Of a stretch of DNA of 64,000 nt, positions 1 through 10,887 are shown piece by piece. The first letter of the stretch is position 1. Every line of letters begins with the position of its first letter. Origin of the DNA: Ditylenchus dipsaci (Eukaryota; Nematoda; Chromadorea; Rhabditida; Anguinidae); assembly GCA_004194705.1 (NCBI GenBank), contig SADC01000707.1, positions 1-64,000 on the forward strand, written 5' to 3'. The translations under genes and the position numbers were made by a program. The notes under the pieces were generated by a model. The model searched no databases. It had not been told where the DNA came from and was given only the letters and a program-made list of their open reading frames with translations.

Positions 1-931
1 TACTTTTTTCTGCCCCCAAATTTAAAATCCCCCTAATTTGAAATCCCCCTAATTACTCTTTTTTGCCCCCATATTACTTTTTTCTGCCCTCAAATTACTT
101 TTTCTGCCCCCAAATTACTTTTTTCTGCCCCAAATTTGAAACCCCCTAATTTGAAATCCCCCTAATTACTCTTTTTTTTGCCCCCATATTACTTTTTTCT
201 GCCCCCAAATTACTTTTTTCTGCCCCAAATTTGAAATCCCCCTAATTTGAAATCCCCCTAATTACTCTTTTTTTTGCCCCCATATTACTTTTTTCTGCCC
301 CCAAATTACTTTTTTCTGCCCCCAAATTTTCAAAAAATGCCCCCAAATTTTTCTCTCTCATCGTTTTTAGTCAAAATTCCGCGGAATTTAAATTTTTTAG
401 TCAAAAAGTAACTTGGATTGATCAGAATGTCCAGAAGCCCCTGAAAATTGGTTTTTTGGGGGTTTACTAAAGGGGGGTAAACTTTTTGCGAAAATTCGAC
501 TGGGCGGATCAGAATTCCAGTCCGATCGGCTGAATCGCTCAGAATTTCACCCTCAACCATTCTCAACCATCTTAAAACGCCCTAAACCATCCAAACTGCT
601 CCAGACCAGTATCTAACTACCCTAAATCAGTGCTTAGGGCGGTTTAAGATAGTTGAGAATGGTTGAGGGTGAAATTCTGAGCGATTCAGCCGATCGGACT
701 GGAATTCTGATCCGCCCAATCGAATTTTCGCAAAAAGTTTACTCCCCTTTAGTAAACCCCCAAAAAACCAATTTTCAGGGGCTTCTGGCCATTCCGGAGC
801 GGGATTCTGACCAATCCAAGTTACTTTTCGACTGAAAATTTTAAATTCCCGCGAAATTTTGACTAAAAACGATGAGAGAGAAAATTTGGGGGCAGAAAAA
901 AGTAATTTGGGGGCAGAAAAAAGTACCGTCC
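1..931. mobile_element. Right end of large fold-back element A, copy 1 (cut by window start)
   Basis: This begins inside the tandem-repeat arm (units of the type ATTACTTTTTTCTGCCCCCAA and TTGAAATCCCCCTAA). It runs through a palindromic core at about 330-890 and ends with GTACCGTCC at 931. The 9 bases that follow (932-940, GTTATAGAT) match the 9 bases before the left end of the second copy at 46,911-46,919, so the terminus is well defined. Open frames here are repeats read through, not genes. Confidence 0.85.
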
Positions 932-940
932 GTTATAGAT

Positions 941-1115
941 ACGCATACTCACTTACCTTAGACATTATTCGAGAAAAAAAACAAAATGCGGCAAAATACC
1001 CTTATAAAGGTGATTTACCTTGGTCCCCCAAGGCAAAAAGTCAAATTTTGGTCAAAAAAAATTTTTTTTAATCAATTTTTGACGTGGGAAAGTGTTGTAA
1101 AATAGCTTTTTTTTA
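941..1115. repeat. Remnant of the GC-hairpin fold-back family (FB1) flanking element A
   Basis: ACTTACCTTAGACATTAT-type sequence and the CTTGGTCCCCCAAGGC motif match the arms of the GC-hairpin family at 25.2-25.6 kb and 44.2 kb. Element A appears to have inserted into such an element. No gene is seen here. Confidence 0.6.
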
Positions 1116-1865
1116 GGATAATATTTTTTTCTTACCGCAAAACACTTGAAAATTACCGCAAAATCATTTTTTTATTACCGCAATTTGATTTTCCCGCAAA
1201 ATATTTTTTTATTACCGCAAAATACTTTTTTCTTACCGCAATTTGATTTTCCCGCAAAATACTTTTTTCTTACCGCAAAATACTTTTTTCTTACCGCAAA
1301 ATACTTTTTTCTTACCGCGGAATAACTCGGATCCCTCAGAATCCCACCCCAGAATGGCCAGAAGCCCCTGAAAGTTGGTTTTTTCGGGGTTTACTAAAGG
1401 GGGAGTAAACTTTTCGAGAAAATTCGATTGAGCGGATCAGATTTCGGGTCCGATGGGCTTAATCGCTCAGAATTCTAGGTTTATGGTGTTTTCGAGTGGT
1501 TCAGGGTGGAGTTGTGGGCGATTGAGCCGATCGGACCCGAAATCTGATCCGCTCAATCGAATTTTCGCAAAAAGTTTACCCCCCCTTTAGTAAACCCCGA
1601 AAAAACCAACTTTCAGGGGCTTCTGGCCATTCTGGGGTGGGATTCTGAGGGATCCAAGTTGTTTCCTGACTGAAAAATTCAAATTCCCGCAAAATTTTGA
1701 CTAAAACGACGAGAAAATTTTTGCGGTAAGAAAAAAGTATTTTGCGGTAAGAAAAAAGTATTTTGCGGTAATAAAAAGTATTTTGCGGGAAAATCAAATT
1801 GCGGTAATAAAAAAATGATTTGCGGTAATTTTCAAGTGTTTTGCGGTAAGAAGAAAGTACCATCC
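1116..1865. mobile_element. Fold-back element B, copy 1
   Basis: The arms consist of tandem TTACCGCAAAATACTTTTTTC units and lie in opposite orientation at the two ends. The core (about 1,320-1,690) is a palindrome related to that of element A (GGCCAGAAGCCCCTGAAA...). The ends are GGATAATATTT and, reversed, GGATGGTACTTTC. The flank is a T-run plus A on both sides, compatible with a 9-bp target duplication but low in information. Confidence 0.8.
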
Positions 1866-2851
1866 TTTTTTTATCTTAAGCACATAGAAATTATTAAGAA
1901 GACGTTTAAACACTATTTTTAAATAAATGAAAATGCGCAAAAATTGCAAAGAAAAAACAACATGGGGGCAAAGCGTAGTTTTTTAGGTGTATCCTCGAAA
2001 ACATTTAGAACCCTTTTCATTTGTGTTTTCATAAAAATAAAGGTAAAATGTGAAAAACGTTCACATTTGTCCAAAGAAGTCGGCCAGCTCTACAAAAAGC
2101 GATAAAATTCTTAAAGGCCCAAAAGATAAAAAAAAAGCTGCCGAATTCTCATATTAGGTGGTACTGTAATATGTAAGCCTTGTTATAGACTAATTTTCTG
2201 TTTAAAAAAGCCAATAGTTTGAAAATATGGCAAAATGTGAATTTTTCCTGTTGTTCTCTTTATTTCAAAAATCCCGAAATTTGAACGGGATTCCAACAGG
2301 ATCCCGAAATTTTTTAGCGAACACCCCGATCCCGAAAATTTTCGGCTAAGAATATCGTCCCGAAATCCAGCACGAAAATAAACATAAATGTCACAAAAAA
2401 GAAGAAGACTTTTAAAAAAGTATGAAAATTTCGAAAAACTGAACGCCACAACCTATTTCCGATTTTGTCAATTTGAAACGCTGTGACTAGTTCTAGGGGT
2501 AATTTGGGTCGCTTATTCTTGATCTTACTCCAAAAAAGTCTAATTACCACTAAAACTGGTAAAAGAAAAAATCGCAATCGCTCTACGTACTACGCCATCG
2601 ATGCCACTTATTGAATCCTAAGTAGCTTACCCTCTTTAGAATGTATATTTTTCATATTTGAAAACAATCACAGGAAAAATTTATTAAAGTAAAATAACGA
2701 TGTTTTATGACGTCTTAAACAGGCTCGCCTTAAAAAATTCCATAAATTATACTGCATTGCTATGAGAAGTGTAGAATAATTATTCTGTGTCACAATTTCA
2801 AAAAATCGATTCGCTTTTCATTTTACGGTTTTTGCGTGTGCTAGTTCTAAA
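1866..2851. other. Intergenic stretch upstream of rab-3
   Basis: This is AT-rich single-copy-looking DNA, apart from the duplicate at about 52.6-53.6 kb. There is a short run of repeated GATCCCGAAA-like words near 2,275-2,370. No convincing exon was found. It presumably contains the rab-3 promoter, but I recognise no specific promoter motif. Confidence 0.5.
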
Positions 2852-3134
2852 TAGAGTAGTTCACGGTCGGTTAACCGACCCGGTCGGTTAACCGACCGAC
2901 CGGGTATTTGGCCAAAAAAACCGACCGAAAAACCGGGTACAAAAAAACCGGGAAAACCGAAAACCGGGTACAGCAAAATTTCGGTTAATTTACGACAAAA
3001 AAAACCGAAAACCGGGTACAAGCCGGTTAACCGACCGAAAAAAACTGAAAAACCGTAACCGAAAACCGGGTAGCCAAAATCCCGGTTAACCGAAAACCGG
3101 GTAAGGCCCAATTAACCGACCGTGAACTACTCTA
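2852..3134. mobile_element. hAT-type MITE upstream of rab-3 (copy 1)
   Basis: The terminal inverted repeats are TAGAGTAGTTCACGG and CCGTGAACTACTCTA. They are bounded by an exact 8-bp direct repeat, GTTCTAAA, at 2,844-2,851 and 3,135-3,142. The interior is made of GGTTAACCGACCGG-type words. It is 283 bp with no coding capacity. An 8-bp duplication and TAG...CTA ends are typical of hAT elements. It ends 64 bp before the rab-3 start codon, so it sits in or against the promoter or 5' UTR. Confidence 0.9.
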
Positions 3135-3198
3135 GTTCTAAACTTCTATATTTGCTGTTCTTATATCACCAATTTAATTATTTATTGAAGACTACGAC

Positions 3199-6100
3199 AT
3201 GGCTCAAAATTCTGCTGGTGGGCATGCTGCGCCTGCACCAGGAGGCACTGCTGACCAGAATTTTGATTATATGTTCAAGTTGCTGATTATTGGCAACTCT
3301 TCTGTGGGCAAAACTTCCTTTCTATTCCGCTACTGCGACGACAGCTTCACTTCTGCATTTGTGTCGACTGTAAGTCCGAGTGAAAAAGTCGTAAAGATTG
3401 ATAAAGCTACATACTATTATAGGTGGGCATCGACTTTAAAGTGAAAACTGTGTTTAGAGGAGACAAAAAGAGTAAAACTGCAGATTTGGGTATTGTTTTT
3501 CATGTTTTTGGCTTAGAGGCATTTTCCCATTTTTTATTTTAGCCAAACCTTTTTCTTGACGTAAAAATACTTTTTTTTTGCCGCTACGTATATTTCTTTG
3601 GCCGTTAAAAGTCGTTTTACATGCAGAAAAAAATTTGCAAGGTTCTACGGCGAAAAAAAAATATTTTTACAGCAAGAAAAAGGTTTGCCCTTTATTTTTA
3701 GCTAAAATTGGATAAAACCGGATTTTCAGCTGTTTTAGGGCGTAGGGGCGTTTGCCCCTTTTGTCGCATTTTTGACGTTCTGCCCTATGTTCTGTTTTAG
3801 CCACTTAGGCTTAGGGTTAGGCCTTAGGCTTAGCCTTAGGCTTAGGGACCAAAAAATGTCTTACGGACTACAAAATGGCTGAAGGCTTAGCTAAAACAGA
3901 AGATAGGGCAGAACGCCAAAAATGCGACAAAAGGGGCCAAACGCCTACGGACCGTTTTTAGAATTAGTTTTTTTGTGGTTAAAATTGATTTACGCCCTCA
4001 AAAAACTGGTTTACGCCCTCAAAATACTGGTTTACGCCCTCAAATCTATATATTGCCATTTTTTTTGTCAAATTTTTGTTGCCACTTTTTCAATATTTTC
4101 ACACCAGCATGTAGCCCTGAATCTTGGCTTTCTAACAAGCTATTGACTGATTTTCTGAGATTTCAAAAAGCTGAAGAAAAAAGTCTTTGTATGGAGCAAA
4201 TTTTTCTAAAAATATTTTTCTAAAAATATTTTTTCTAAAAATTTGCTCCATATTTGCTCCATCAATAGCTTGTTAGAAAGCCAAGATTCAGGGCTACATG
4301 CTGGTGTAAAAATATTGAAAAAGTGGCAACAAAAATTTGACAAAAATGGCAATATATAGATTTGAGGGCGTAAACCAGTATTTTGAGGGCGTAAATCAGT
4401 TTTTTGAGGGCGTAAACTACTTATAGCCTTTTTTTGTTCAATTTGTTTAATTAGATGAAACCTTACGGACATGAAAGACACGTCAAATTTTGTTTTGTAT
4501 TTTTTCAATGATTGAGGTTTTTTGTGATGTAAAGTTTACATTATGTCTCCTTAAAATTAAGAAAAATGGAATAATGCCTATGCGAGAATTTTTTATTTTT
4601 ATTTTTAATCCTCAAATTTGTTTCAGGACACAGCTGGCCAGGAACGCTACAGAACTATTACCACTGCCTATTATAGAGGTAGGGTTTAGTGCATATAAAA
4701 CATTATTTTCAATCTAGTGTTCACTAATTTAGGGGCCATGGGCTTTATTCTAATGTATGTTTGAAACATTTCTTTGATTAAAACATGGTCTATGGTCGAA
4801 ATATGGAACTATGTTTAACGATGGTACTCTCGGTGTTCTTTTTTGGGAATAGGGTCGGACTTGAGCAGGTTTCCCTGTTTCTACGAAATAACTTGTTTTC
4901 TATCTGTCAGTCTTGGTCAATAATATTTATTTTTTACACTCCAAAATAGACTATTTTCTTTAAAAATTTCCGAAATCGGCCTCATTTTGCGTAAATTTAA
5001 AAATTAGAGCAATTAACATTGGCAATCAGAACTTCAGTCCCATCCCTGAACGTCAGACAATTTAAAAATGTTGAAAATAGTTAGTTCATGCTAATTATGA
5101 TTAAAATAGGATGAAGTTCTGCTTTATAAAAGGACTATAAGTGGCGCTTTGATATAACAGGCGGCTAGGCTCGGTTATCGGTGTGTATCTTACATCGAGC
5201 ATCGACGGTAGTTATTTTTCAAACAGATCATTTGTTCGTGAAACTTAACACCCACCTCATATCATGTATACCCGTTGTGAATCGCCAGCAATATAGTTGC
5301 ATTTAGGTATGATGTGACCAATGAGGAATCATTTAACAGTGTGCAGGACTGGTGCACCCAGATTAAGGTGGGTAACTGAAGTTCACTCTATACATATAAC
5401 ACGCCTAAATTTAAACTTTTTTCTATTTCTGACTTAGGGGGTGGGGGGGTTGTTCACTATTGTGCACCGTCAAGCGAAAATCGCAAAGTCGCCTGGATGA
5501 GCACGTGCCCATCCTGGGTCGGAATTGAAACCGCTTAATTAACTGTGGGACGTCTCGATTAATGCTCGAGAAATCTCGCAGTCAACTAAGCGGTTCCAAT
5601 TCCGACTCAAGATGGTACGCTTTTCATTTGAGTGAGGTGCAGATCTAGGTGTTTTTATGGCTATTAATTTTAATATGGTGCAAAATATTGCCTATCCCCC
5701 CCTGAACTCAAAAATAAAAAAAATTAAGTTGAGGCGTGTTATATGTTAGCCCACATTGCAAATACAAAAAACCGGCTTTGTCTTCATTTGATTTTGAACC
5801 TTTTTGAACCTTTGCCCAAAAAATATTTTTTTTGTGGTAGTGAGCTCGAACTCAACTCTGCAAAGCATCCAAACACTTTAAATCCAGTATTTTTTTGTAG
5901 ACCTACTCCTGGGAGAATGCTCAAGTGGTCCTGGTTGGCAACAAGTGTGACATGGACGACGAAAGAGTAGTCTCCTACGAGCGGGGTCGCCAGCTGGCTG
6001 ACCAGTTGTGTAAGCAGGCATGACATTTTTATTCTCAACCTAATAGTCTAATTTTAGCCCTGGAGTACTTTGAAGCCTCTGCCAAAGAGAACATTAATGT

Positions 6101-6304
6101 GAAAGCTGTTTTCGAGAAACTGGTCTTACATTTAACTTTTCCAAACATTTATTATAATGAATAGCTGAACTTTAGGTGGAGATAATCTGCAACAAGATGG
6201 CGGAGAGCTTGGATGCCAGCCAGACCCAGAACCAACAACCCCAGGGCCAGAAGCTGGATGCATCTACAACCCAGAAACCTCCCTCGCAACAGTGCAATTG
6301 TTGA
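3199..6304 (+). CDS. rab-3: Rab3 small GTPase, copy 1, with an apparent 1-nt frameshift in exon 2
   Basis: This is a synaptic-vesicle Rab GTPase; in the family, the GTP-bound form controls vesicle docking and release. Exons read as 3199-3369, 3423-3489, 4627-4678, 4733-4754, 5307-5367, 5901-6009, 6058-6122 and 6176-6304. Visible motifs are the P-loop GNSSVGKT (residues 32-39), switch-I Thr57, DTAGQE (80-85), NKCD (138-141), ASAK (167-170) and a C-terminal CNC for double geranylgeranylation. Expected length is 224 residues, normal for Rab3. Exon 2 has five A's after GAC where copy 2 has four, which shifts the frame after about residue 72. Everything downstream is otherwise intact. Given the many homopolymer differences between the copies, I infer a consensus error rather than a true pseudogene. 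Introns 2 and 5 are enlarged by fold-back repeats. Confidence 0.95.
3741..3950. repeat. Inverted repeat in rab-3 intron 2 with TTAGGC-like centre
   Basis: The arms read CGTAGGGGCGTTTGCCCC and, reversed, GGGGCCAAACGCCTACG. The shared interior words are TGCGACAAAA and TTCTGCCCTAT. The centre (3,806-3,845) is a run of TTAGGC/TTAGGG-like words. A diverged relative is at 26,480-26,700. Confidence 0.75.
3991..4417. repeat. Fold-back repeat with tandem TACGCCCTCAAAA arms in rab-3 intron 2
   Basis: There are three tandem units of TTTACGCCCTCAAAATACTGG at the left end and three in reverse at the right. They flank long complementary arms that meet near 4,200. A relative lies at 26,050-26,471 in the transporter gene. 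Confidence 0.8.
5392..5746. repeat. Inverted-repeat element in rab-3 intron 5
   Basis: The ends ACATATAACACGCCT and AGGCGTGTTATATGT are reverse complements. Inside lies a second inverted pair around GTCGGAATTGAAACCGCTTA and TAAGCGGTTCCAATTCCGAC. I could not fix a target duplication. Confidence 0.65.
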
Positions 6305-6764
6305 GTGCAGCAGCAGGCATATGCTTTTACACTAACAATAACTGTTTTTATATAAACCACCTACTAGGATACTTACTAGGGCATCACACCTTTTGCTGAT
6401 TAGAAATTGCAGTTTTTTAGGGTTTTAATTTTTTGTCTAGTTGCCGTGCAAGACACAAAAGCAGGCTAAATCAACAAATTCCATATTACTAGGGTTGGGT
6501 GATGGTTGATGATTGTATGGTGATTTTCCTTGAAGCAGAAATATTTAGATTGAAATTTATTTTTCACTTGAATTTGAATTATTTTAGCTGATGCGAGAAA
6601 AAAAAGTTGAAAATTAATAAAAAAATTAAGATATTTGAGGAATATTAGCCGCACAACTTTTAACATCCCCTTCGGGCTTGAGTTTTTTCGTGACCGAAAA
6701 CTATTTTTAAGTATACATTTGATGTCAAAATTCTGTGTTTGCTTCAAGATGGCAATAGAAATTG

Positions 6765-6770
6765 AATAAA
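6765..6770 (+). terminator. Candidate polyadenylation signal for rab-3 copy 1
   Basis: This is an AATAAA hexamer about 460 nt after the stop codon and just before a MITE. It is the first perfect hexamer I noticed downstream, and the distance is long, so this is only a candidate. Confidence 0.3.
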
Positions 6771-6780
6771 ATTACCGACC

Positions 6781-7021
6781 CTAGTAGCGAATAACCCCCT
6801 CCCCCACCCCTAATTTTTCCTTCTAAAACTTAAGTAAAGACTACCCAAATATATGTTTCAGATACCAGAAAAAGTGCGTAACATATATATTAGTCACAAC
6901 TTCCGTATGCTGGCCTACCCCTAAGCCTAAGGGCTAAGCCTAAACTTGTTGTTTGCAAGGGTAGTTACAGCGATTTTTATAAGGTCAGGTTCAAGGGGAG
7001 AGGGTGGTTATTCGCTACTAG
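6781..7021. mobile_element. MITE with CTAGTAGCGAATAACC ends
   Basis: The termini CTAGTAGCGAATAACC and GGTTATTCGCTACTAG are inverted. The interior contains CCTAAGCCTAAGGGC words. A clearly related copy lies at 30,077-30,309 in a transporter intron. No exact target duplication was identified. The 437 bases between 7,022 and 7,458 contain no recognisable gene. Confidence 0.75.
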
Positions 7022-7458
7022 CCCCAAATTACCCTTTTCCTTATAAAATAGTCAAAATCTACTTTTTAGAGAATGTACTTTTTCTAAAAAATTCTTTGAA
7101 AATGTCGAAAGGTGAGACTACCCCACTACTCGCTTTGTAAAATAATATATATGCGTGTCTAATCAATTTCAAAAGCCAGTTTCACTAAGCTAGTCTCCAC
7201 TGATACTCCACATTTTTCATATTTTACTAGAATCACTTTAGATTTACAGATTGTCTTACTAGAATGTAGCAAAAATCTATTTTATTTGAGAATTGTTTAT
7301 TTTCTATTGCATGCATTAATATCTCTTTCTTTCTTCAAAACATTATCCTTTTTATTTTACTCTGTAAGAAAACTTAAAATTGTATGTGAATTTGTTGTAA
7401 ATCCAGAGAACAAGGCAATACCTTTAATATTTAGTTTGTGTTTTACCATTCATTATTA

Positions 7459-8302
7459 CAGTCAACTCTCAATACGGTGACTTTGCTCTCAAGTTTGACC
7501 GTCCCTTGAATATAAACATTTAAGCCGTAATTTTAAAGTTTTGTGCCAAGTCGGACATGTCGCTCCAGTTCTAAAAATAGCAAAAACACTGTATTTGCCG
7601 AGAATTTTTTTCAAATGATAAAATGTTTGTCACTAACAAAGGGGGTGTGCAAACTCTAACCTCCTCGTTTTTCATTTGGGGATATACAAAAAACACGCAC
7701 AGAGCTATCCGTTGGTTTGACCTCAAAACTTTTATTTTTCGGTTGCCTTGGCCCCCCAGCTAATTTTTCGACTATTTGGAATCTAATATAAAAATCAGCT
7801 TGAGGGACCCGAGGCACCCAAAAATAAAATTTTACAAATAATAAGAGTAAGTTTAAAAAATGAGAGGCTTACAGTTTTGAATATTGTCTATAAGACTCAC
7901 GTGAAACTCTATTTTGATATAATTGACCCCTAAATTTTCAAAACGAGATGCTTTATATCATGGCCCGAGAATTTTTGATTGAAATTGCGTCATCTATAAA
8001 AAATAAAAAAAACCAGTGTCTTCGCAATTTTTAAATCTAAAGTGAAAAATAAGATTTGGCGAAAGAATTCTTAATCAAGATTGAAAAAGTGTCGGACCTA
8101 GTTGATAATCAACCTTTTAGACATAGTTCACTCGTAAAACTCCAAGTGCACCCCCTTTGCCCGACGAGTATGAGCTCTCTAGCCGTAGACCCCTAAAAGA
8201 GTATGCGTTCTCTAACCATTTTTACGCTTAGAGAGCTCATGCTCTTTGAGGAGAGGGGTGCACTCGGGGTGCTGTCTAGGTTACTATATCGAGAGTTGAC
8301 TG
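7459..8302. mobile_element. pogo/Tigger-like MITE (copy 1), TA target duplication
   Basis: The ends are CAGTCAACTCTCAATACGG and, reversed, CAGTCAACTCTCGATATAG. TA dinucleotides flank both sides (7,457-7,458 and 8,303-8,304). CAGTCAA termini followed by a CTCGATATA motif match pogo-type elements. There is no transposase frame. This element lies within the region where the two copies of the duplication differ most. Confidence 0.75.
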
Positions 8303-8476
8303 TAAATCAAAGAAATAAATTTTATAATGTTTGGAACTTCTAGTTTTATCACAAAAGTAAAAATAGCACATTCACAAATCAAAACATCAAATAAAAATTC
8401 CAGCAAGAATAACAGCAGTTTTTGTTAACAACTATTGATTGTGCGCCTACAATTGATTTGTTGCTGTTCCCAGGCA

Positions 8477-8560
8477 TATATATTTCCCGCTTGCTACAAT
8501 CAAACAAATGCATGTATTAGTTGGGAAAACATGGAGATTCGGCTAGAAAAAAGGGTAAGA
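8477..8560 (+). CDS. Doubtful isolated exon
   Basis: An open stretch lies between a TTCCCAG acceptor and a consensus AGG|GTAAGA donor. It could encode about 28 residues ending in a basic Glu/Arg/Lys segment. An acceptor TTTTTATCAG about 150 nt downstream could lead to a short terminal exon. The family is not recognised and the frame is not proven. In copy 2 a Tyr-to-Ser change occurs here. This may be non-coding. Confidence 0.2.
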
Positions 8561-8927
8561 ATAATAATTTCTACCCCTACTACTACTTATACTATCTATT
8601 ATTTGAGACACTTGAGCGGGAGTTGGCGAAATCCTCTCCTGTTTTCTTTTTGTCCACTGTTTACATTTCTCCTGCACACTTTATACCTTTAATTGTTTTT
8701 TTATCAGTGCAAAAGAAACACGAAAATTTGTGATAGCAGACAAAATGATGGAAGTCTGAGCAAGACCGAATTTTTAAAAACTGTTATTTACAGTTTTTAA
8801 TTTTAATTACTACTGGGTTTTGTTATATATTTTTTGGATGTAACTAAATTGTTGCCCCTAAAGTCTCCATTCGTACAAAAAAGATTCAAATTCCAAATAT
8901 AATAATTGAATATAATAACTGAAATTT

Positions 8928-9063
8928 TCGCCTTTTTCTGAAATTTTGCCCCTTTTAAATCAGAATCAGGTAAGTTGCTATGATTTGGGGCCTTCGATTA
9001 TAAAATCGGAGCAATTTACCTGATTTTGATTTAAAAAAGGCAAAATTTTAGAAAAAAAGGGCA
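8928..9063. repeat. Short inverted repeat
   Basis: The arms CTGAAATTTTGCCCCTTTTAAATCAGAA and its imperfect reverse meet at a CGATTATAAAATCG centre. The surrounding 8,303-9,498 stretch otherwise shows only homopolymer-rich sequence and no firm gene. Confidence 0.6.
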
Positions 9064-9506
9064 AGATTTGGTTTTTTTTTAATTTTGAAAAATGGGCAAA
9101 AACAAAATGAAAGTGGCTGCAAAAAGACTTTTTGTCTCCTAAAAGGTTTTTCTCCCTTTTTCTCCCCCCCCCCTCCTAAAAGACTTTTTTGCTGCAAATA
9201 TTTTTTTGCTCCATATGCATTTTTCGCAAGATTTTCTACTAGAAATATCAATTATTAAAGATATTAAAGATATTTTGCGGTCAAATCGTCCACAGTCAAC
9301 TCATCAACACGTTAATTCGTGCACAGGTCAATATATCACACTTTCGAAACCGAGTTAGTCCCTTATTTTCCAGGTGGGGTCTGGACAACTTCCTGGACAA
9401 CTTGTGGGCTGGACAACAGCTGGATAACTTGTGTACTGCCTTAAATTTTCGCAACAAAAAAGTTTTCTGAAAAAACGACTTTTATATACACTAACGTACT
9501 CAGGGC

Positions 9507-10397
9507 GGTTGCAGTTCAGAATCCCCCCCCCCACGGGGACTGATCAGGTGGAGGAGATAACTTCATATTCGTGTTTCTCGACCCCGATTTCATGAGAAAG
9601 CCGGCTGTTTTTTTGGTTCTGAGAAAAAAAAAATTTTCGAACCACAGGCGGGGGGGGGGGGTATCCTGGGTTTTTAGTCAAAATTTGAAAAATTTAAATT
9701 GGCGCCTTTTGAATTTAAAGGGAATAAGGGCTGTATTGGGAGGGGAAGGAAATAAAAGGGGGCCAATTTTATGGCAGAACATTATAAATTTGATTATCTA
9801 TATTCTTCGACTGCCTCACCATGTTTTTCAACTGGGCCGTGGCAAAAAGAGACTCTATATGCATTTTATGGTCAAGAGTACTTCTCGGAATCATGTCTAA
9901 GGTAAGTGTGTGCGCGCATCTCTAACTCTCAAGCCCCCTGCGCCCCCTTCGGGGGCGCAGGGGCTTGGGGGCTTGGAGTTGAGATGCGCACACCCACATA
10001 CCTTAGACACAAATCACTCGAAAGTGACTCTGGATGCATGAAAAAGCATGCATACCAGAGTTTATTTATGCGGTAGGCCCAGTATTCAAAACTATGTTCA
10101 ACATCTTCTTGTTAGTGGGCCCTGTGTGATTAGTGGCCCCCTTTCATTCCCTTCCCCTCCCTATACAGCCCTTAATCCCTTTTAAATTCAAAAGGCGCCA
10201 ATTTAAATTTTTCAAATTTTGACTAAAAAACCATGGTACCCCCCCCCCCCCCCTGTGGTTCGAAAAAAATTTTTTTTCTCAGAACCAAAAAAACAGCCGG
10301 CTTTCTCATGAAATCGGGGTCGAGAAACACGAATATGAAGTTATCTCCTCCACCTGATCAGTCCCCGTGGGGGGGGGGGGGATTCTGAACTCAAGCC
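9507..10397. mobile_element. FB1 fold-back element, copy 1, with 8-bp target duplication
   Basis: The termini are GGTTGCAGTTCAGAATCC and, reversed, GGCTTGAGTTCAGAATCC. The exact 8-bp direct repeat CTCAGGGC lies at 9,499-9,506 and 10,398-10,405. Long complementary arms (about 430 bp each) meet at a GC-rich hairpin around 9,935-9,965. A TCTAAGGTAAGTG word precedes the hairpin. It has no protein-coding capacity. The 8-bp duplication suggests mobilisation by a hAT-type transposase. Confidence 0.88.
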
Positions 10398-10887
10398 CTC
10401 AGGGCACCGTTTTAGTCAAGATAGAAATGTTTTTTTGCTTAATCAGAATGATTTCCTTAGTAAGCGTACGCCAGTGGCCGCGTACGGCTTTTTGTACAGG
10501 CCTGGGAAAAAGTGCGATCCCACGATATCCTCCTTGCAAGTCGGCGCTCTAAATTTTAAAATTAGCAAAAATTTGCGAATATTCGCAACATGCGCCCAAA
10601 TACTCAGGTTTTTTATATTCGTGCAAATATCCCATCTCCAGCCTTACCCTACAATATTTTGAATTTTTTAACAATAAAAACTCGAAAATATACTGTTAGA
10701 ACACAAAAATACTCTGAGACCTTCCCAGTCCCGACCGAAAGTTTAGTACAAAGATATACCTCGATACTATGAAAACCCTGACCTGGTTTTGGAGGGTGCG
10801 CTCTACATGTGTTGGTGGTGCCCCCAAAGAAAATGATGCAGTAACAAAATTGATGAACCACCAGCACATATAGAGCCGAAAGGTGTA

